A stretch of DNA of 64,000 nt from Symsagittifera roscoffensis. Lineage: Eukaryota; Xenacoelomorpha; Acoela; Convolutidae. The position numbers and the translations under genes are program-made. Location: NCBI RefSeq assembly GCF_963678635.1, contig NC_087069.1, forward strand, positions 35,009,959-35,073,958, read 5' to 3'. The notes below the pieces were generated by a model. That model saw only the letters and a program-made list of their open reading frames with translations. It did not search any database and was not told the DNA's origin. Of the stretch, positions 11,752-21,335 are shown piece after piece (the first letter of the stretch is position 1; each line of letters starts with the position of its first letter).

Positions 11752-11952
11752 GGCTCTTTTTCCTTTTCCCCCCACTTGCAATTTTTTACATGTAAATTTG
11801 TTGACCACATTGTCCGATTAATATGAAAAATTACATACAGACCAATAAGGCCACGACAAACATATTTGGTCTTCATACTCAAACTCGTAAAACCACTCGT
11901 TACACTAATAAGTTGAATCTGGCATGAGGTTGGGGGAAAAGGAAAAAGAGCC
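11752..11952 (-). mobile_element. Family-1 MITE, reverse orientation, no TSD
   Basis: 201 bp with the same ends and interior as the 11299 copy but inverted (…GGCCACGACAAACATATTTG…). It is directly preceded by a truncated relative (about 11690-11751: CACCTCACATAAACATCA…GTGTAATGAGG…GTGAAGACCA). The flanking octamers differ (AAGACCAT and ATTTTTAG), so the insertion probably hit another copy and one side was lost. It ends 50 bp from the splice donor of ABCA exon 1. Confidence 0.75.
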
Positions 11953-12003
11953 ATTTTTAGGGACAGAGGAAAAACAGCTCAACGCTGGTCTCTTTCCACT
12001 TAC

Positions 12004-12216
12004 CTTCGCCAACAGGTGGCAGTTGGGTTTTTTCTCAGGCGGCTGATCCGCCCTGATAATCACGATGATGAGAAACAGAAGGAGGGGACAGAGGAACTCC
12101 ACACAGAGGAAAGCCACGTTGCGTTTCTTCAGCACGAAGTTCTTCCAAATGAGGGTGCGCAGCTGTAACGTGTAGAGGCCTTTGATCTCCCCATCTTTGC
12201 CCACTTTGTGGGGCAT
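12004..12216 (-). CDS. ABCA-type ABC transporter, first coding exon
   Basis: Encodes the first 71 residues of an ABCA full transporter, a lipid-exporting ABC protein of the plasma or organelle membrane. The cytosolic start (residues 1-20) is followed by LRTLIWKNFVLKKRN (19-33), the ABCA hallmark just before the first membrane helix. That helix is roughly 35-54 (AFLCVEFLCPLLLFLIIVII), then RADQPP and CHLLAK at the start of the extracellular loop. The exon ends in phase 0 at the donor AAG|GTAAGTGG. The next exon (3178) supplies GMPSAG, reproducing the family's conserved junction. The start ATG at 12216 is the first in frame and gives the family's usual N-terminal length. The subfamily (ABCA1/2/3/7-like) cannot be settled from so little. 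Only 34 bp upstream of the ATG lies a MITE, so the 5' UTR or promoter is transposon-derived or split. Confidence 0.85.
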
Positions 12217-12250
12217 TATTGCTTTCTTTTAGGGCGAAATTCAAGCAGTT

Positions 12251-12449
12251 GGCTTTTTCCTTTCCCCCACTCACATAGGCATCAATTTTATGGTGTAACG
12301 AGGGGTTTTACAAGGTAAAACAGGTATGCTAAATATGTTTGTCATGGCCTAATTAATTCGCATGCCAATTTTTGTAACATTCGGATAGCGTGAACAAAAC
12401 TTCACCACTAAAAATTTGAAGTTGGCGGAGGGAGGGAGGGAAAAGAGCC
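12251..12449 (+). mobile_element. Family-1 MITE with exact 8-bp TSD AAGCAGTT, just upstream of the ABCA start codon
   Basis: 199 bp from GGCTTTTTCCTTTCCCCC to GGGAAAAGAGCC, flanked by AAGCAGTT at 12243-12250 and 12450-12457. The interior is diverged but retains CATCAATTTTATGGTGTAACG and AAATATGTTTGTCATGGCC. On the minus strand it lies immediately 5' of the ABCA ATG (12216). Confidence 0.88.
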
Positions 12450-12485
12450 AAGCAGTTGAATGAATGCAATTTTACTACAGATTTA

Positions 12486-12684
12486 GGCTCTTTTTCTTTT
12501 CCCCCACCTCACTCAAACATGAACTTTATGGTCAAACGAGTGGTTTCATGAGGTTAATTATGAAGACCAAATATGTTTGTCGTGGCCTAATCAGTCCGCG
12601 TGTCAATTTTCATGACAATCCCACAAAGTGAACAGTAACTTCATATATAAAAATTTGCCGGTGGGGGGGGGAGGAAAAAGAGCC
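12486..12684 (+). mobile_element. Family-1 MITE with exact 8-bp TSD CAGATTTA
   Basis: 199 bp from GGCTCTTTTTCTTTTCCCCC to GGAGGAAAAAGAGCC, flanked on both sides by CAGATTTA (12478-12485 and 12685-12692). The interior shows AACGAGTGGTTTCATGAGG and GAAGACCAAATATGTTTGTC. Confidence 0.9.
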
Positions 12685-12761
12685 CAGATTTAATTCACAT
12701 TCTATTCATTATTCACTGAATTGAAAATGTTTTTTTTTCCTTTTCCCCATCTGCAATTTTT

Positions 12762-12963
12762 GGCTCTTTTTCCTTTTTCCCCCACCTCATACGAGCTTCA
12801 ATTTATTAGTGATACGAGTGGTTTTACGAGGTTGAGTATGAAGACCAAATATGTTTGTCGTGGCCTTATTAGTCTGTATGTATATTTTCATAACAATTGG
12901 ACAATGTGGTCAACAAATTTACATGTAAAAGTTTGCAGGTGGTGGGGAAAAGGAAAAAGAGCC
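12762..12963 (+). mobile_element. Nested family-1 MITE with exact 8-bp TSD CAATTTTT
   Basis: 202 bp from GGCTCTTTTTCC to GGAAAAAGAGCC, flanked by CAATTTTT at 12754-12761 and 12964-12971. It is inserted inside the older reverse copy that spans 12729-13360. Confidence 0.9.
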
Positions 12964-13025
12964 CAATTTTTTACATGTAAACTTGTTGACGTTTACCACA
13001 TTGTCTGATTGCTATGAAAATTTAC

Positions 13026-13240
13026 TGCTTTTTTCCAGTTTCCCCCCTTTCAAGTTCAATTTTCAAAAGCTTATTTAACCTTGTCATAACGCAATGAAAT
13101 TTGGCGTGGTGAACGAATGGACAACTATGAACAGATTTAATCTTCATACTTTACAAAGTAACATCACGCATTTAGTCTTAATAACACGTAAAAAAACATA
13201 AAAGTCGGAATTTTGAAAGGGAGGAAACTGGAAAAGAGCC
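13026..13240 (+). mobile_element. Nested family-2 element with exact 8-bp TSD AAATTTAC
   Basis: 215 bp starting TGCTTTTTTCCAGTTTCCCC and ending GGAAACTGGAAAAGAGCC, flanked by AAATTTAC at 13018-13025 and 13241-13248. The interior differs from family 1 (CAACGCAATGAAATTTGGCG-like region, TTTACAAAGTAACATCACG, TAATAACACGTAAAA) but the outer ends are almost the same. It is inserted in the older family-1 copy. Confidence 0.88.
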
Positions 13241-13402
13241 AAATTTACATACAGATTAAAAAGGCCACGACAAATATATTTGGTCTTCATACTCGTAAAA
13301 CCACTCGTTACATTAACATAATGAAGCTCGTGTGAGGTGGAAGGGGGAGGAAAAAGAGCCTGGAAAATTGTTGAGAACAAACATTAGCATTTTGGAAGAA
13401 GA

Positions 13403-13600
13403 AAAAATTTTCCCATTTGTCCCCACCTTTCAATTTTAGTTTTGAGATATCAGTTTGAGAAATCAAATCTTGGTATGGTGAACATATAAAAAAAATGTGA
13501 ACATATTTGTTCTTGATATCCTACAAATTAGTATCATGCATTTAGCCATAATCACACGTAAAACAGTTTTTGTCGGTTATTTGCATTCAAATTGAAACTT
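13403..13600 (+). mobile_element. Truncated family-2 element
   Basis: Starts with TTTTCCCATTTGTCCCCACC and retains family-2 interior landmarks (ATCAGTTTGAGAAATCAAAT…ATCCTACAAATTAGTATCATG…ATAATCACACGTAAAAC). It lacks the closing CTGGAAAAGAGCC end. No TSD. Confidence 0.55.
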
Positions 13601-13654
13601 AAACCTGGAACTGCTTTAAAAGTGTCGTCGAGGCTTTTTTGTTAGGTTAATGGT

Positions 13655-15035
13655 AACTTGTTTATAGAGTGATGGAGAGAGCTCGCAGCAGTGATGAACA
13701 CCATTCTTAGTAATAAACAATAAAGTTGTTTCAATGGCAGTTTATTTTAAGTTTCTCTTGTTGTAAAGTCGTCACATGCAGCTGAAAAGAAATATAACGA
13801 TGATAACTTTGAGAACCTTTAGCTGAAGGTTTCTATGGTTCTACTAAGGCTTCGGTACTATCTAAGTTAACGCGTACGGTTTATCGGCTAAACTTAACTA
13901 CGGCGAAACGGTAGTTGTAATTGTCGCGGCGGTATGCGGCCGAAAACAGGACGAGCCCAGAAATTTTTTTAAAGAGTATCCAACCAGTGGAGGAAATCAC
14001 TCATTACTTTGCTCGACACGATTGAGTGTTTCAACGTTTGAACGGGCAAGCGGAAAACAGTGTTTTTTGGAAAACATTCTAAAATCTCTTGTCACAATTT
14101 TATTGGATTCGAGACTCTCCTGGGGTACTAAGGTACTGGGTATGTACGAGTATTAAGGTATCTAATAGGTTCTTTATCGGTTTAAATCAACAACATCGTA
14201 TGTGTTTTTATAGCACTGATCATCAAAAAAGTAGCCTTTTTCGGGTTAAAAAAACTAGCACAAATTAGAATATTAAAGTTAGTTGAAAACATAGGTTTGT
14301 TCTTACAAGTTTTTTTTGCACGGGAATTCACTGGGCTTCAGACCAAAACTCCAGAAAGAATCCACAGAAAAAACACTTTCGGCCCTGTGCGATGTCGGCC
14401 TTCTGGTTTGTCGGCTTTGTTTTTACTAGTGGTGGTTGATCTCATTTTTGAATTGAGGTCACACCAAATTGTGCATTGTTCGTTCTTTGACTCAATTTGT
14501 GATCTTACAAAATTGTGTTTGGGTCGGTAGTTTCAAAAAATGAGGTCGCACAAAATTTCGTTTAATCGTTTCGTTTCGGTTCTTGGTTTTGAGGTCACAG
14601 GAAGTTATGCAGATTCTCGAGTCGCAGCACCAAAATAGATTGGCTTTTTTATAACTCGAATAAAAACAGGAAACAGAATCGGCTTAATTCAAGATAATCG
14701 GTAAACGCCAAGTTTTAGAAAAAAAATAGTGCACGCAATTAGCAAAAACATTAGAAGTATCAAGCGAAAAACGGGCTTGCTCATGCGGTGATTTAGTGAT
14801 TTTTTGTTTTTTTTTCGAAATGAATTCATATTCAGTTCACGCAGTCGAATTATTAGAAACTCAATTGCAAACCAAATTTGAACTGATTAAAATATTAGCG
14901 TTTTATGTTCCATCAGGATCGGCTCAACTGTGATCCTCAAATGAAACGACCTAGATGAGAATCGAAATCACGCCGAGCTCCCCGAAACGCTATATGCATA
15001 CGCTGGGCTATATAGTTGGTATTGCCACGCGATTA
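13655..15035. repeat. Duplicated 1.4-kb segment, copy A
   Basis: Matches 15125-16850 in the same order and orientation. Shared blocks are TTTATAGAGT.AT.GAGAGA, the AACCTTTAGCTGA..GTTTCT block, GGCTTCGGT…GTACTATCTAA, AATTGTCGCG.CGGTATGCGG, ATAACTCGAATAAAAACAGG, AAACAGAATCGGCTTAA and a tRNA-like end at about 14950-15010. Divergence is substantial. I recognise no coding region in either copy. Confidence 0.75.
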
Positions 15036-15124
15036 ATCTAATTTTATACTATTCTTTCCAACTTAATTATGCATTCAATATGCGTTCAAAAACAACCGTT
15101 TTTGTAAAATTAATGGTGATGTAT

Positions 15125-16850
15125 TTATAGAGTAATCGAGAGATTTCGCAGCAATGATGAAAGCCATTGACAGTGATAAACGATACGGTTGTTTTTTTGG
15201 CAATCAACTTGAGGAGTCTCTTGTTGTAAGGTCGTCAATTGTGGGTAAAAACAATTTGACAACTCTCACTTTAAGAACCTTTAGCTGAGGGTTTCTAAGG
15301 TTCTACTGAGGCTTCGGTTCAGTACTATCTAATTTAACGCGTAAAGTTCATCGGTTAGAGCTAACGACGTTACTGCGAAACAGTAGAAGTAATTGTCGCG
15401 ACGGTATGCGGTCAAAAACGTGACGAGCCGAGCAAATTTTTAAAGATTATCCAGGATGAAACCGCGGTAGCGATTCACTCATAAAACTTGCTCGACACAA
15501 TTGACGGTTTTAACGGTTGGACAGACGAGACAAAAACGGCGTTTTCCGGCTTTGCCCTAGTTTCGGGCAAAAACTTGTTCAAATTTTTTTCGAGAAACTT
15601 TATTTTGAATATTTTTTTTTCGAAAATTTGTTTTTGGAAAATTCTCTGAAATTATTTTTGACACAAAATTTTTGGGTTCGAGGCTCTACTGGGATACTAG
15701 GGCACTGGCACTGAATGTGTACGAGTGTTGGGGTATCTAATAGGGTTTTTATCGATTTGCAATCAACAACATCGTATAAAATTTTACAGCAAATAAACAG
15801 AAACTTTTAGATGACATCGCGTTTTTAGCGCTCCTGAATTATTTGAAAAAAAAACAACACAGAAATTGTCGAGTCCTACAAGTTTTGAAGAATTTGGGAT
15901 GATCACTAGAGACTTGTTACCGCCGCCAGAACACTATTCTGCGACATCAAATCAATTTCGGCTTTGTCTCGTCTGATCATCACGTCGATTTCGTGAACTA
16001 TTTCGGTTTTTGTTAAGGAAGCTGTTATTGTTTTGGTCAAATTCGCCTATGAGTAGAGCCATTCTCATCTTCTCTCCTGATCGCACCGCTTCTCATTAAT
16101 AGTTGAAGCTGGAAAACAGCACGAAGCCCAAAATGTCCAGCTGGTTTGGAACATTGATGAGAAAAAGACACTGTCCGATGCCTCAGTCCTTTTCACCTGT
16201 TTGAGTATATCTCAAGAAATCAGAGTAGACTATACTGGTAGCAACTTTTAAGATATCCTCACTCGACTCGGGTTCGATAGCAATGCTGCGTCAAAGATGT
16301 CACTTAAATGGAACTTTTGATCAACCCAGGGTAATTTAAAATTATCATAATGTTTAGGCTAGTTGAATTATCTCGACTAGGATATCGGTCCTTGGTTTTT
16401 TGTTTGCTGATTGGCGCGGCACCAAAACATTCTGGCGTTTTTCTATAACTCGAATAAAAAACAGGAAACAGAATCGGCTTAACTCAACAGAATCGATAAA
16501 CGGCATATGTTAAAAATTTATATTGCACAAAACTAGCAACATCATTAAAAGTATCAAGCTTAACATGGGTTTGTTCATGCGCTTTATTGATGACTTTAAG
16601 TTTTTTCACAATGAACTCATATTCAGCTCACGCAGTTGAAATAATAGAAAATCAATTGCAAACCAGTTTTGAATCGATTAAAATATTAGCTTCTATCAAT
16701 TTTGAACCGATTAAAACGTTATATCAGGTTCGGCTCAAATGTGAAAACGAAACGACTTAGGTGATTCGAACCCAAGTGGAACTCCTTGGAATGCCTTATG
16801 TTCACGCTGTGCTATATAGCTGGATTTGCCTAGCGACTCCTCTGATTTTA
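15125..16850. repeat. Duplicated 1.7-kb segment, copy B
   Basis: Counterpart of 13655-15035 with extra sequence in the middle (about 15830-16400), probably an insertion. Ends with a tRNA-like block at about 16755-16830. A family of long non-autonomous elements is the simplest reading; no terminal repeats were defined. Confidence 0.75.
16755..16830 (-). other. tRNA-like block (possible Pol III A/B boxes)
   Basis: On the minus strand the segment reads AGCTATATAGCACAGCGTG … CACTTGGGTTCGAATCACC. The first part resembles an A box (TAGCACAGCG) and the second fits a B box (GGTTCGAATC), about 45 bp apart, as in a tRNA. Stems are imperfect. The equivalent block in copy A (about 14950-15010) has TAGCCCAGCG and GATTTCGATTC. 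It is more likely a SINE-type head or decayed tRNA than a working tRNA gene. Confidence 0.4.
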
Positions 16851-16930
16851 GACCCTCAAGCAAAACATAGCCCCTCCACAAAAAGGAAAAATATAGTGTT
16901 AGAGGCTGTTTTTGATGTTAAATAGACTGC

Positions 16931-16950
16931 GGGAGAGAGAGAGAGAGGGG
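16931..16950. repeat. Short (GA)n tract
   Basis: About 20 bp of GA dinucleotide repeat within non-coding DNA. Confidence 0.8.
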
Positions 16951-17064
16951 TCAATAAATGGGAAAGACAAAATAAATGGTGAAGACACAAAGAAGGTTTA
17001 AACATTGCCAATTTCAGACAATTTATTCTAATCCGTCATTTGAATTTCCATTTTGAAAAGTTCT

Positions 17065-18060
17065 CTTGATGTTCCGACTTTTTCACAAAAGTAACGAAAT
17101 ATTTCAGCTCGGGATGGTGTTTTTCTTCAGAAAAACTTCGACATTTTAACTAGTCACATTTGACGCAAATTTTCAAATATCAGTCGAAAGGTATTGTTGT
17201 TATGCACTTAATTTTGAAAAGAATTTTTACCTGTGATTTTTTTTCGTCAATTCATGGGGGTTTAAAGATTGCAATTTTGGCCAATTTGGGACAATTTACG
17301 CACGATAGATTTCGCGCTATTAACGCGTGAGCGGAGATTTAGTCCGTCTGAGAAACCGTTCCAATTTGGTTGAAGCAAGGTATTTGTCATAATTTTTACG
17401 TTACTAGGAGCAAAATTTGTCACTTTGTGTTTTGCTGGGCATGTGGGGTTTTGAAAAAAAAACGCAATTTTCTTGCAATTTTTTTTCTTTTTTTTTCGAA
17501 AAAGCACCATTTTTTAGATAGAACACCTCATTTTTTCATATACCTTAAAGACAGTCGGAACATTCAATGCTTTGCCTTGATACGAGCATTATGACAAAAT
17601 TTGACACTATCTGGGCATCTTGATACTATTTAAGATAAAATGCCTTTTTTATAAGCTTTGAGCCTTTAGTTTCTGAGTAGGAATATTACAAAATGAAACA
17701 AAAGGAATTTTTGTGTTTCGTTATGCATATCAAAACCCGGCGGCTGAAACAAGCGAATTTCATCTCTGAGTAGAGCCTTGTTTCGACTAACAATTTATTG
17801 TGGACTAAAATTGTTCTTCCGAATTTTGTAACGAAATTAACGGAATATTTGTGCTCGTGGTGGGTTTTTTCTTCAGCCGAATTTCTAACCTTTCTGACTT
17901 TTTAGGTAACCATATTTGACAGAATTCTTCTTTATCAAACAAAAAGTATTGTTGTCCGAAGCTTAAATTTAAAAAGATATTCTACCTGTGATTATTTTTT
18001 CGTTAAGTAAAAGGGTTTTGAAGATTGCCATTTTGGGACAATTTGGTGACGGTTCTTTTT
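17065..18060. repeat. Dispersed repeat R1, copies B and C
   Basis: 17065-17800 matches 3841-4560 along most of its length, including CCAATTTGGGACAATTTACG, a T-rich tract, GGAACATTCA.TGCTTTGCC and TTGATACGAGCA. A second partial copy starts at about 17815 with the GTAACGAAA.TAACGGAAT block and runs to about 18060. The two sit head to tail. No gene seen. Confidence 0.6.
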
Positions 18061-18301
18061 TTGAGGTAAAACAACTGGATATGAGTTGAATAAGTTGTCA
18101 CAATGGTCTCTCAACTTTTATCCTTTTTCAGATGAGCTTTGTGACGTCAGAGACGTCTTAACATAATGGCCTTGTGCATTAAAGATCATTCTATCATACA
18201 CAATACATATCTCACATCATTCCCCCGGGTACAAAAAAGGAACCAATGCAATCCAATCTTTCAAACATATAACTTAAGCAAACACTTTGTTAACAATAAT
18301 C

Positions 18302-18303
<2 letters not shown>

Positions 18304-18348
<45 letters not shown>
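18304..18348. repeat. (AT)n dinucleotide microsatellite
   Basis: About 45 bp of uninterrupted AT/TA, just upstream (plus-strand sense) of the copia fragment's 3' end. Confidence 0.95.
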
Positions 18349-18351
<3 letters not shown>

Positions 18352-18480
18352 CATCAGTTTTAACATCAGTCATATTTAGGAAAAAATAATGTCTAATGTT
18401 TTTTAATCCTTGATTCACATTTCAGGTTGCAATGTTCCTTCTCTCCTTGCAATAGATCTTCTCTTAATCTCCTTGTCGTG

Positions 18481-21052
18481 TCACAAATCGTCTGTTCCTG
18501 ATTGTTCCGAGGACTTTTGCTCTTGCTCGTTCGGCGATAAGTCGCCACAATAATAATTTTTGTCTAACTCTTTATCCAAATATACCACCGGTGCATACAA
18601 GCTCAACGCCTTGATTGAGAAGTACGTGGATAGGCCTATCTGCCTCAGCATCTCATCTTCCAGTACATGTCGCAAGTCATCTCTACTCATAGACTTTGTT
18701 AGGAAGACCAATATCATCGTCTATGTCGGCCCGAATTAAAGTTTAAACCTTTCAAATTGTATCAATGTACGTACCATCGCAATATCTCTTCACGGCAATT
18801 TGATGTCTTTATTGAACCTTGGCGGATCTACAGTGACTTTAAGTTTCCTGTCCGTGATCACAGTGACATTCTCCAATAGATACCGTACACCCACTTCTAG
18901 CACTATCATTCTCCAGTAGAAACATTCCTCGCTAGTCAGTCTCGCCACGTATGCCTCTGGTTCAACAAAAAGATTCTGAAATCTTCCGATCGTCTTTGAC
19001 TGCCCGTGAATTGTTGCAACCTTTTCCGAGTCTTTTTCTCGTTTAATCCCCACTTGGCCAATTGTTGATCGATGTTTTTGACTCGCATCTCCATAGAACT
19101 CCATCTGCAAAATTCCCGTTAACTTTCTAAATTTTTTTGACTGAATCGGCCGCCTCTTGTAGAGTCGAACTACGTTATGAAGTGCTCTGATCACCCACAT
19201 GTCGGCCTCGTATTCAATAGCTAAGAGCGTCTTTCACCTAATCACGGTTTCATCTCCTTGGTACCGTCAGTTGCTACTTTCCACGTGTCCACCCACCTAG
19301 TCCTCAGAATTCGTTTGCCCGGAGCTCCAGCAACATAGTTGCTCACCAACTCGACCACTTTGAACAATTTCAATCCCTCTAGCTTCTCTAGTCGTCGCAT
19401 CAAGAAAAATCTTGATTATCCTTCCATTCTGGTACTGTGAATATTTCTGCATGCTGGATCAAGTTCGGAAGTGGCTAAGGTATTGGATTCCCAAATCCTG
19501 TCATTAACTTGTTTAGTCGTTTGAGTCTTTCATTATTCGTCGCTGTTACTGGTGTGTCGTTTACAAACTCCGGGTCATGAATCAGTGATCTTTTTGGAGA
19601 CCCATCCGCCGTACCTATTCCATTCCAGTTGCCTGGCTGCTTGTGATTGAGCCTCAAAATCAGTCAATCTTAGTTGTGTTGACGACGTCTCGCTTCCGTG
19701 CCAGTTTTCTTCGATATTCGTTTCTTGGTTGTATTTCGTTCAATTGCTTTTTACTTGTCCTCGACTTTGGTATCAGCCTCACTGGTTGTAAAATTTGGTG
19801 ATATATCTTCTTCTGACCCCCCTACGTTTTTTATTGGATACGTAAGTTCTTTGATAAGGAGAAAGTCCATTTACGTTAATTTTGAAATTTTTTGCAAATA
19901 GAGCATGTGCTATAGTTGCTTTCAATGAGAGCTTCTAAATTATTTCTTTTCTCAGTTTTGTCAGCATTCCCTTAATGATACTATTGTGTCTCTCGACTTC
20001 TCCGTTGGTGAAGGGCGCATAACTGGTTGTGGTTTTAACAAGACATCCAAAGGTTCGCATTAGTAGTAACATGAGATCATTATTGAAATATCCTCCCAAA
20101 TCATGTAGAAGACCTACAGATGTGCCATATCGCATAAACGAAACTCTATGTTCTCCATGATTATAACTGGTTTTCTAGATTCTTCCACATTGAACACTGA
20201 GTAACGCAAAAACTCATCTATCATTTGTAACAGTATCAGTTTTTGATTTGTTTGGTCTGTCTACTCTGCTAGGTCGATTGCCATCGAAGTACAGTTTGCA
20301 ATTACTTTTTCGATTACTTCATCTGTTTCTTTGATATGTAGGTTGTTATTCATCTCATACTCTTCCAAGAATCTTTTCATTTTATTTTTACTTGCGTGAC
20401 CGAATCTAAGATGGATATCTTTGATTCCTTTTCTATCAATCTCCTCATTACAAATTCTTTCCGTCCAGTAGATCATCTCTTCTTTTTTTAATTGTTGTTT
20501 CATTTGCAACTTTTGTATAACTACTTTTACTCTCCATTTTCGATGTCTCACTTTTAGTTTGGGTAATTTAAACTTTTTTCTGGGGTCCACATCAGGTTAT
20601 TTGGCAAGTCTAGGGTCACTTTTAGCTTTTCGATCTTTTTTATCCCGATCATAGTAGATTGTCATCATCAATTAAGTTCAATTTCAGTGTTATAAAACTT
20701 CACTCGGCCCTTTTTGATAACAATTCGAAAAATTCAGCTTTGATTACTCCTTCTCTCCAGAATACAAATTTGCTTTCTTTTTCAATTTTCTTTCGTTTAA
20801 CTGGTACTATTCTTCTGCCGTAACTCTCTGCTCAACCTACCTCCATTGTTTCAATGATATTGTTGATCTTACCGCTCCCGAATCTACAATTATGTCGAAT
20901 TGAATTTCACCATCCCTTTCTTCTTCTCTGTTCCCTGCTATCTCCCCTTGGTCTGCGAAATAACAAGGTGACGTCTCAATGGACTCATCAATCTGCGCAA
21001 AATTCGATTGATGCTTCTGATCTTCTCCATCAAAACTCTCCCCAATGTTCAT
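18481..21052 (-). pseudogene. Decayed Ty1/copia-type retrotransposon with internal RT deletion
   Basis: Minus-strand fragments occur in copia order. Protease: FDIIVDSGAVRSTIS, with the DSGA triad near 20873-20884. GAG-pre-integrase: KDIHLRFGHASKNKMKRFL (about 20380-20430). Integrase end: APFTNGEVERHNSIIKGML (about 19960-20020). Start of RVT_2: APGKRILRTRWVDTWK and DGTKEMK (about 19230-19350). RNase H: LQMEFYGDASQKHRSTIG (about 19060-19110). C-terminal tail at 18481-18717 (TKSMSRDDLRHVLEDE). The protease-integrase-RT-RNase H order separates it from gypsy and BEL. Most of the RT palm, including its YVDD box, is missing between about 19230 and 19200. Frames are broken, so the element is dead. 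I found no LTRs. Confidence 0.72.
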
Positions 21053-21090
21053 ACTTCTTGAGGTCGGTTGTAAGTTCTGATGAAAAATTC

Positions 21091-21166
21091 GGCTCTTTTT
21101 CCTTTTCCCCCCACCTGCAAAATTTTACATGAAACTTTGCAGGTGGGGGGAAAAGGAAAAAGAGCC
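21091..21166. mobile_element. 76-bp miniature hairpin with family-1 MITE ends
   Basis: GGCTCTTTTTCCTTTTCCCC runs straight into ACCTGCAA and, after about 20 bp, into the reverse complement ending GGAAAAAGAGCC. The inverted repeat extends outwards into AAAATTC…GAATTTT, so nearly the whole segment can form one hairpin. It lacks the roughly 130-bp family interior, so it is either an internal-deletion derivative or two ends joined. No direct TSD. Confidence 0.8.
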
Positions 21167-21335
21167 GAATTTTCCTACCATACCCCGAGGAGAAAGAGCA
21201 TAGTAACCTTATTTTCAGGGGTGGGGGCTATAGTGGGGGTAAATCCAAAATCCCATCTGTGAATATTTATTATTATCATTTATAGAATTAGGTGATATCT
21301 TGAGTACTGAAGTAACTTCTTTATTTAGTCCAAGT

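Larger units (their letters stand above)
3179..12003 (-). other. Intron 1 of the ABCA-type gene (8.8 kb)
   Basis: The donor AAG|GTAAGTGG is at 12003-12002 and the acceptor AATTAG at 3180-3179, both on the minus strand; the flanking exons join in phase 0. The intron is filled with mobile DNA: a dispersed repeat at 3840-4560, a BEL/Pao LTR element (4663-9640), repeat fragments at 9660-10560, and inverted-repeat elements at 10623-11141, 11299-11512 and 11752-11952. The last of these ends 50 bp from the donor. An unannotated internal exon cannot be excluded, but the phase fit and the conserved K-GMPSAG junction argue that none is missing. Confidence 0.7.
12729..13360 (-). mobile_element. Outer family-1 MITE interrupted by two later insertions
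   Basis: Reverse-oriented family-1 copy whose pieces are 12729-12761, 12972-13025 and 13249-13360. Removing the two nested elements and one copy of each TSD joins them into one copy of about 200 bp, in the family's order: C-tract, ACATGTAAACTTGTTGAC, ATTGTCTGATTGCTATGAAA, AAGGCCACGACAAATATATT, GAGGTGGAAGGGGGAGG, GAGCC. Its own flanks TTGAAAAT (12721-12728) and TGGAAAAT (13361-13368) are a TSD with one mismatch. Confidence 0.8.

Noticed and set aside
12035-12274. 79-residue minus-strand open frame overlapping ABCA exon 1
   Set aside because: It is another frame of the same exon. The ABCA frame has the conserved WKNFVLKKRN motif and splice-consistent phase.
11270-13380. Several 78-105 residue open frames with a shared TSGFTRLSMKTKYVCRGL-like sequence, both strands
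   Set aside because: They coincide with MITE copies. The likeness reflects element identity, frames differ between copies, and the elements have no transposase.
14297-15714. Open frames at 14297-14530 and 15517-15714
   Set aside because: They fall in the duplicated non-coding segments, are not preserved between the two copies and show no domain.
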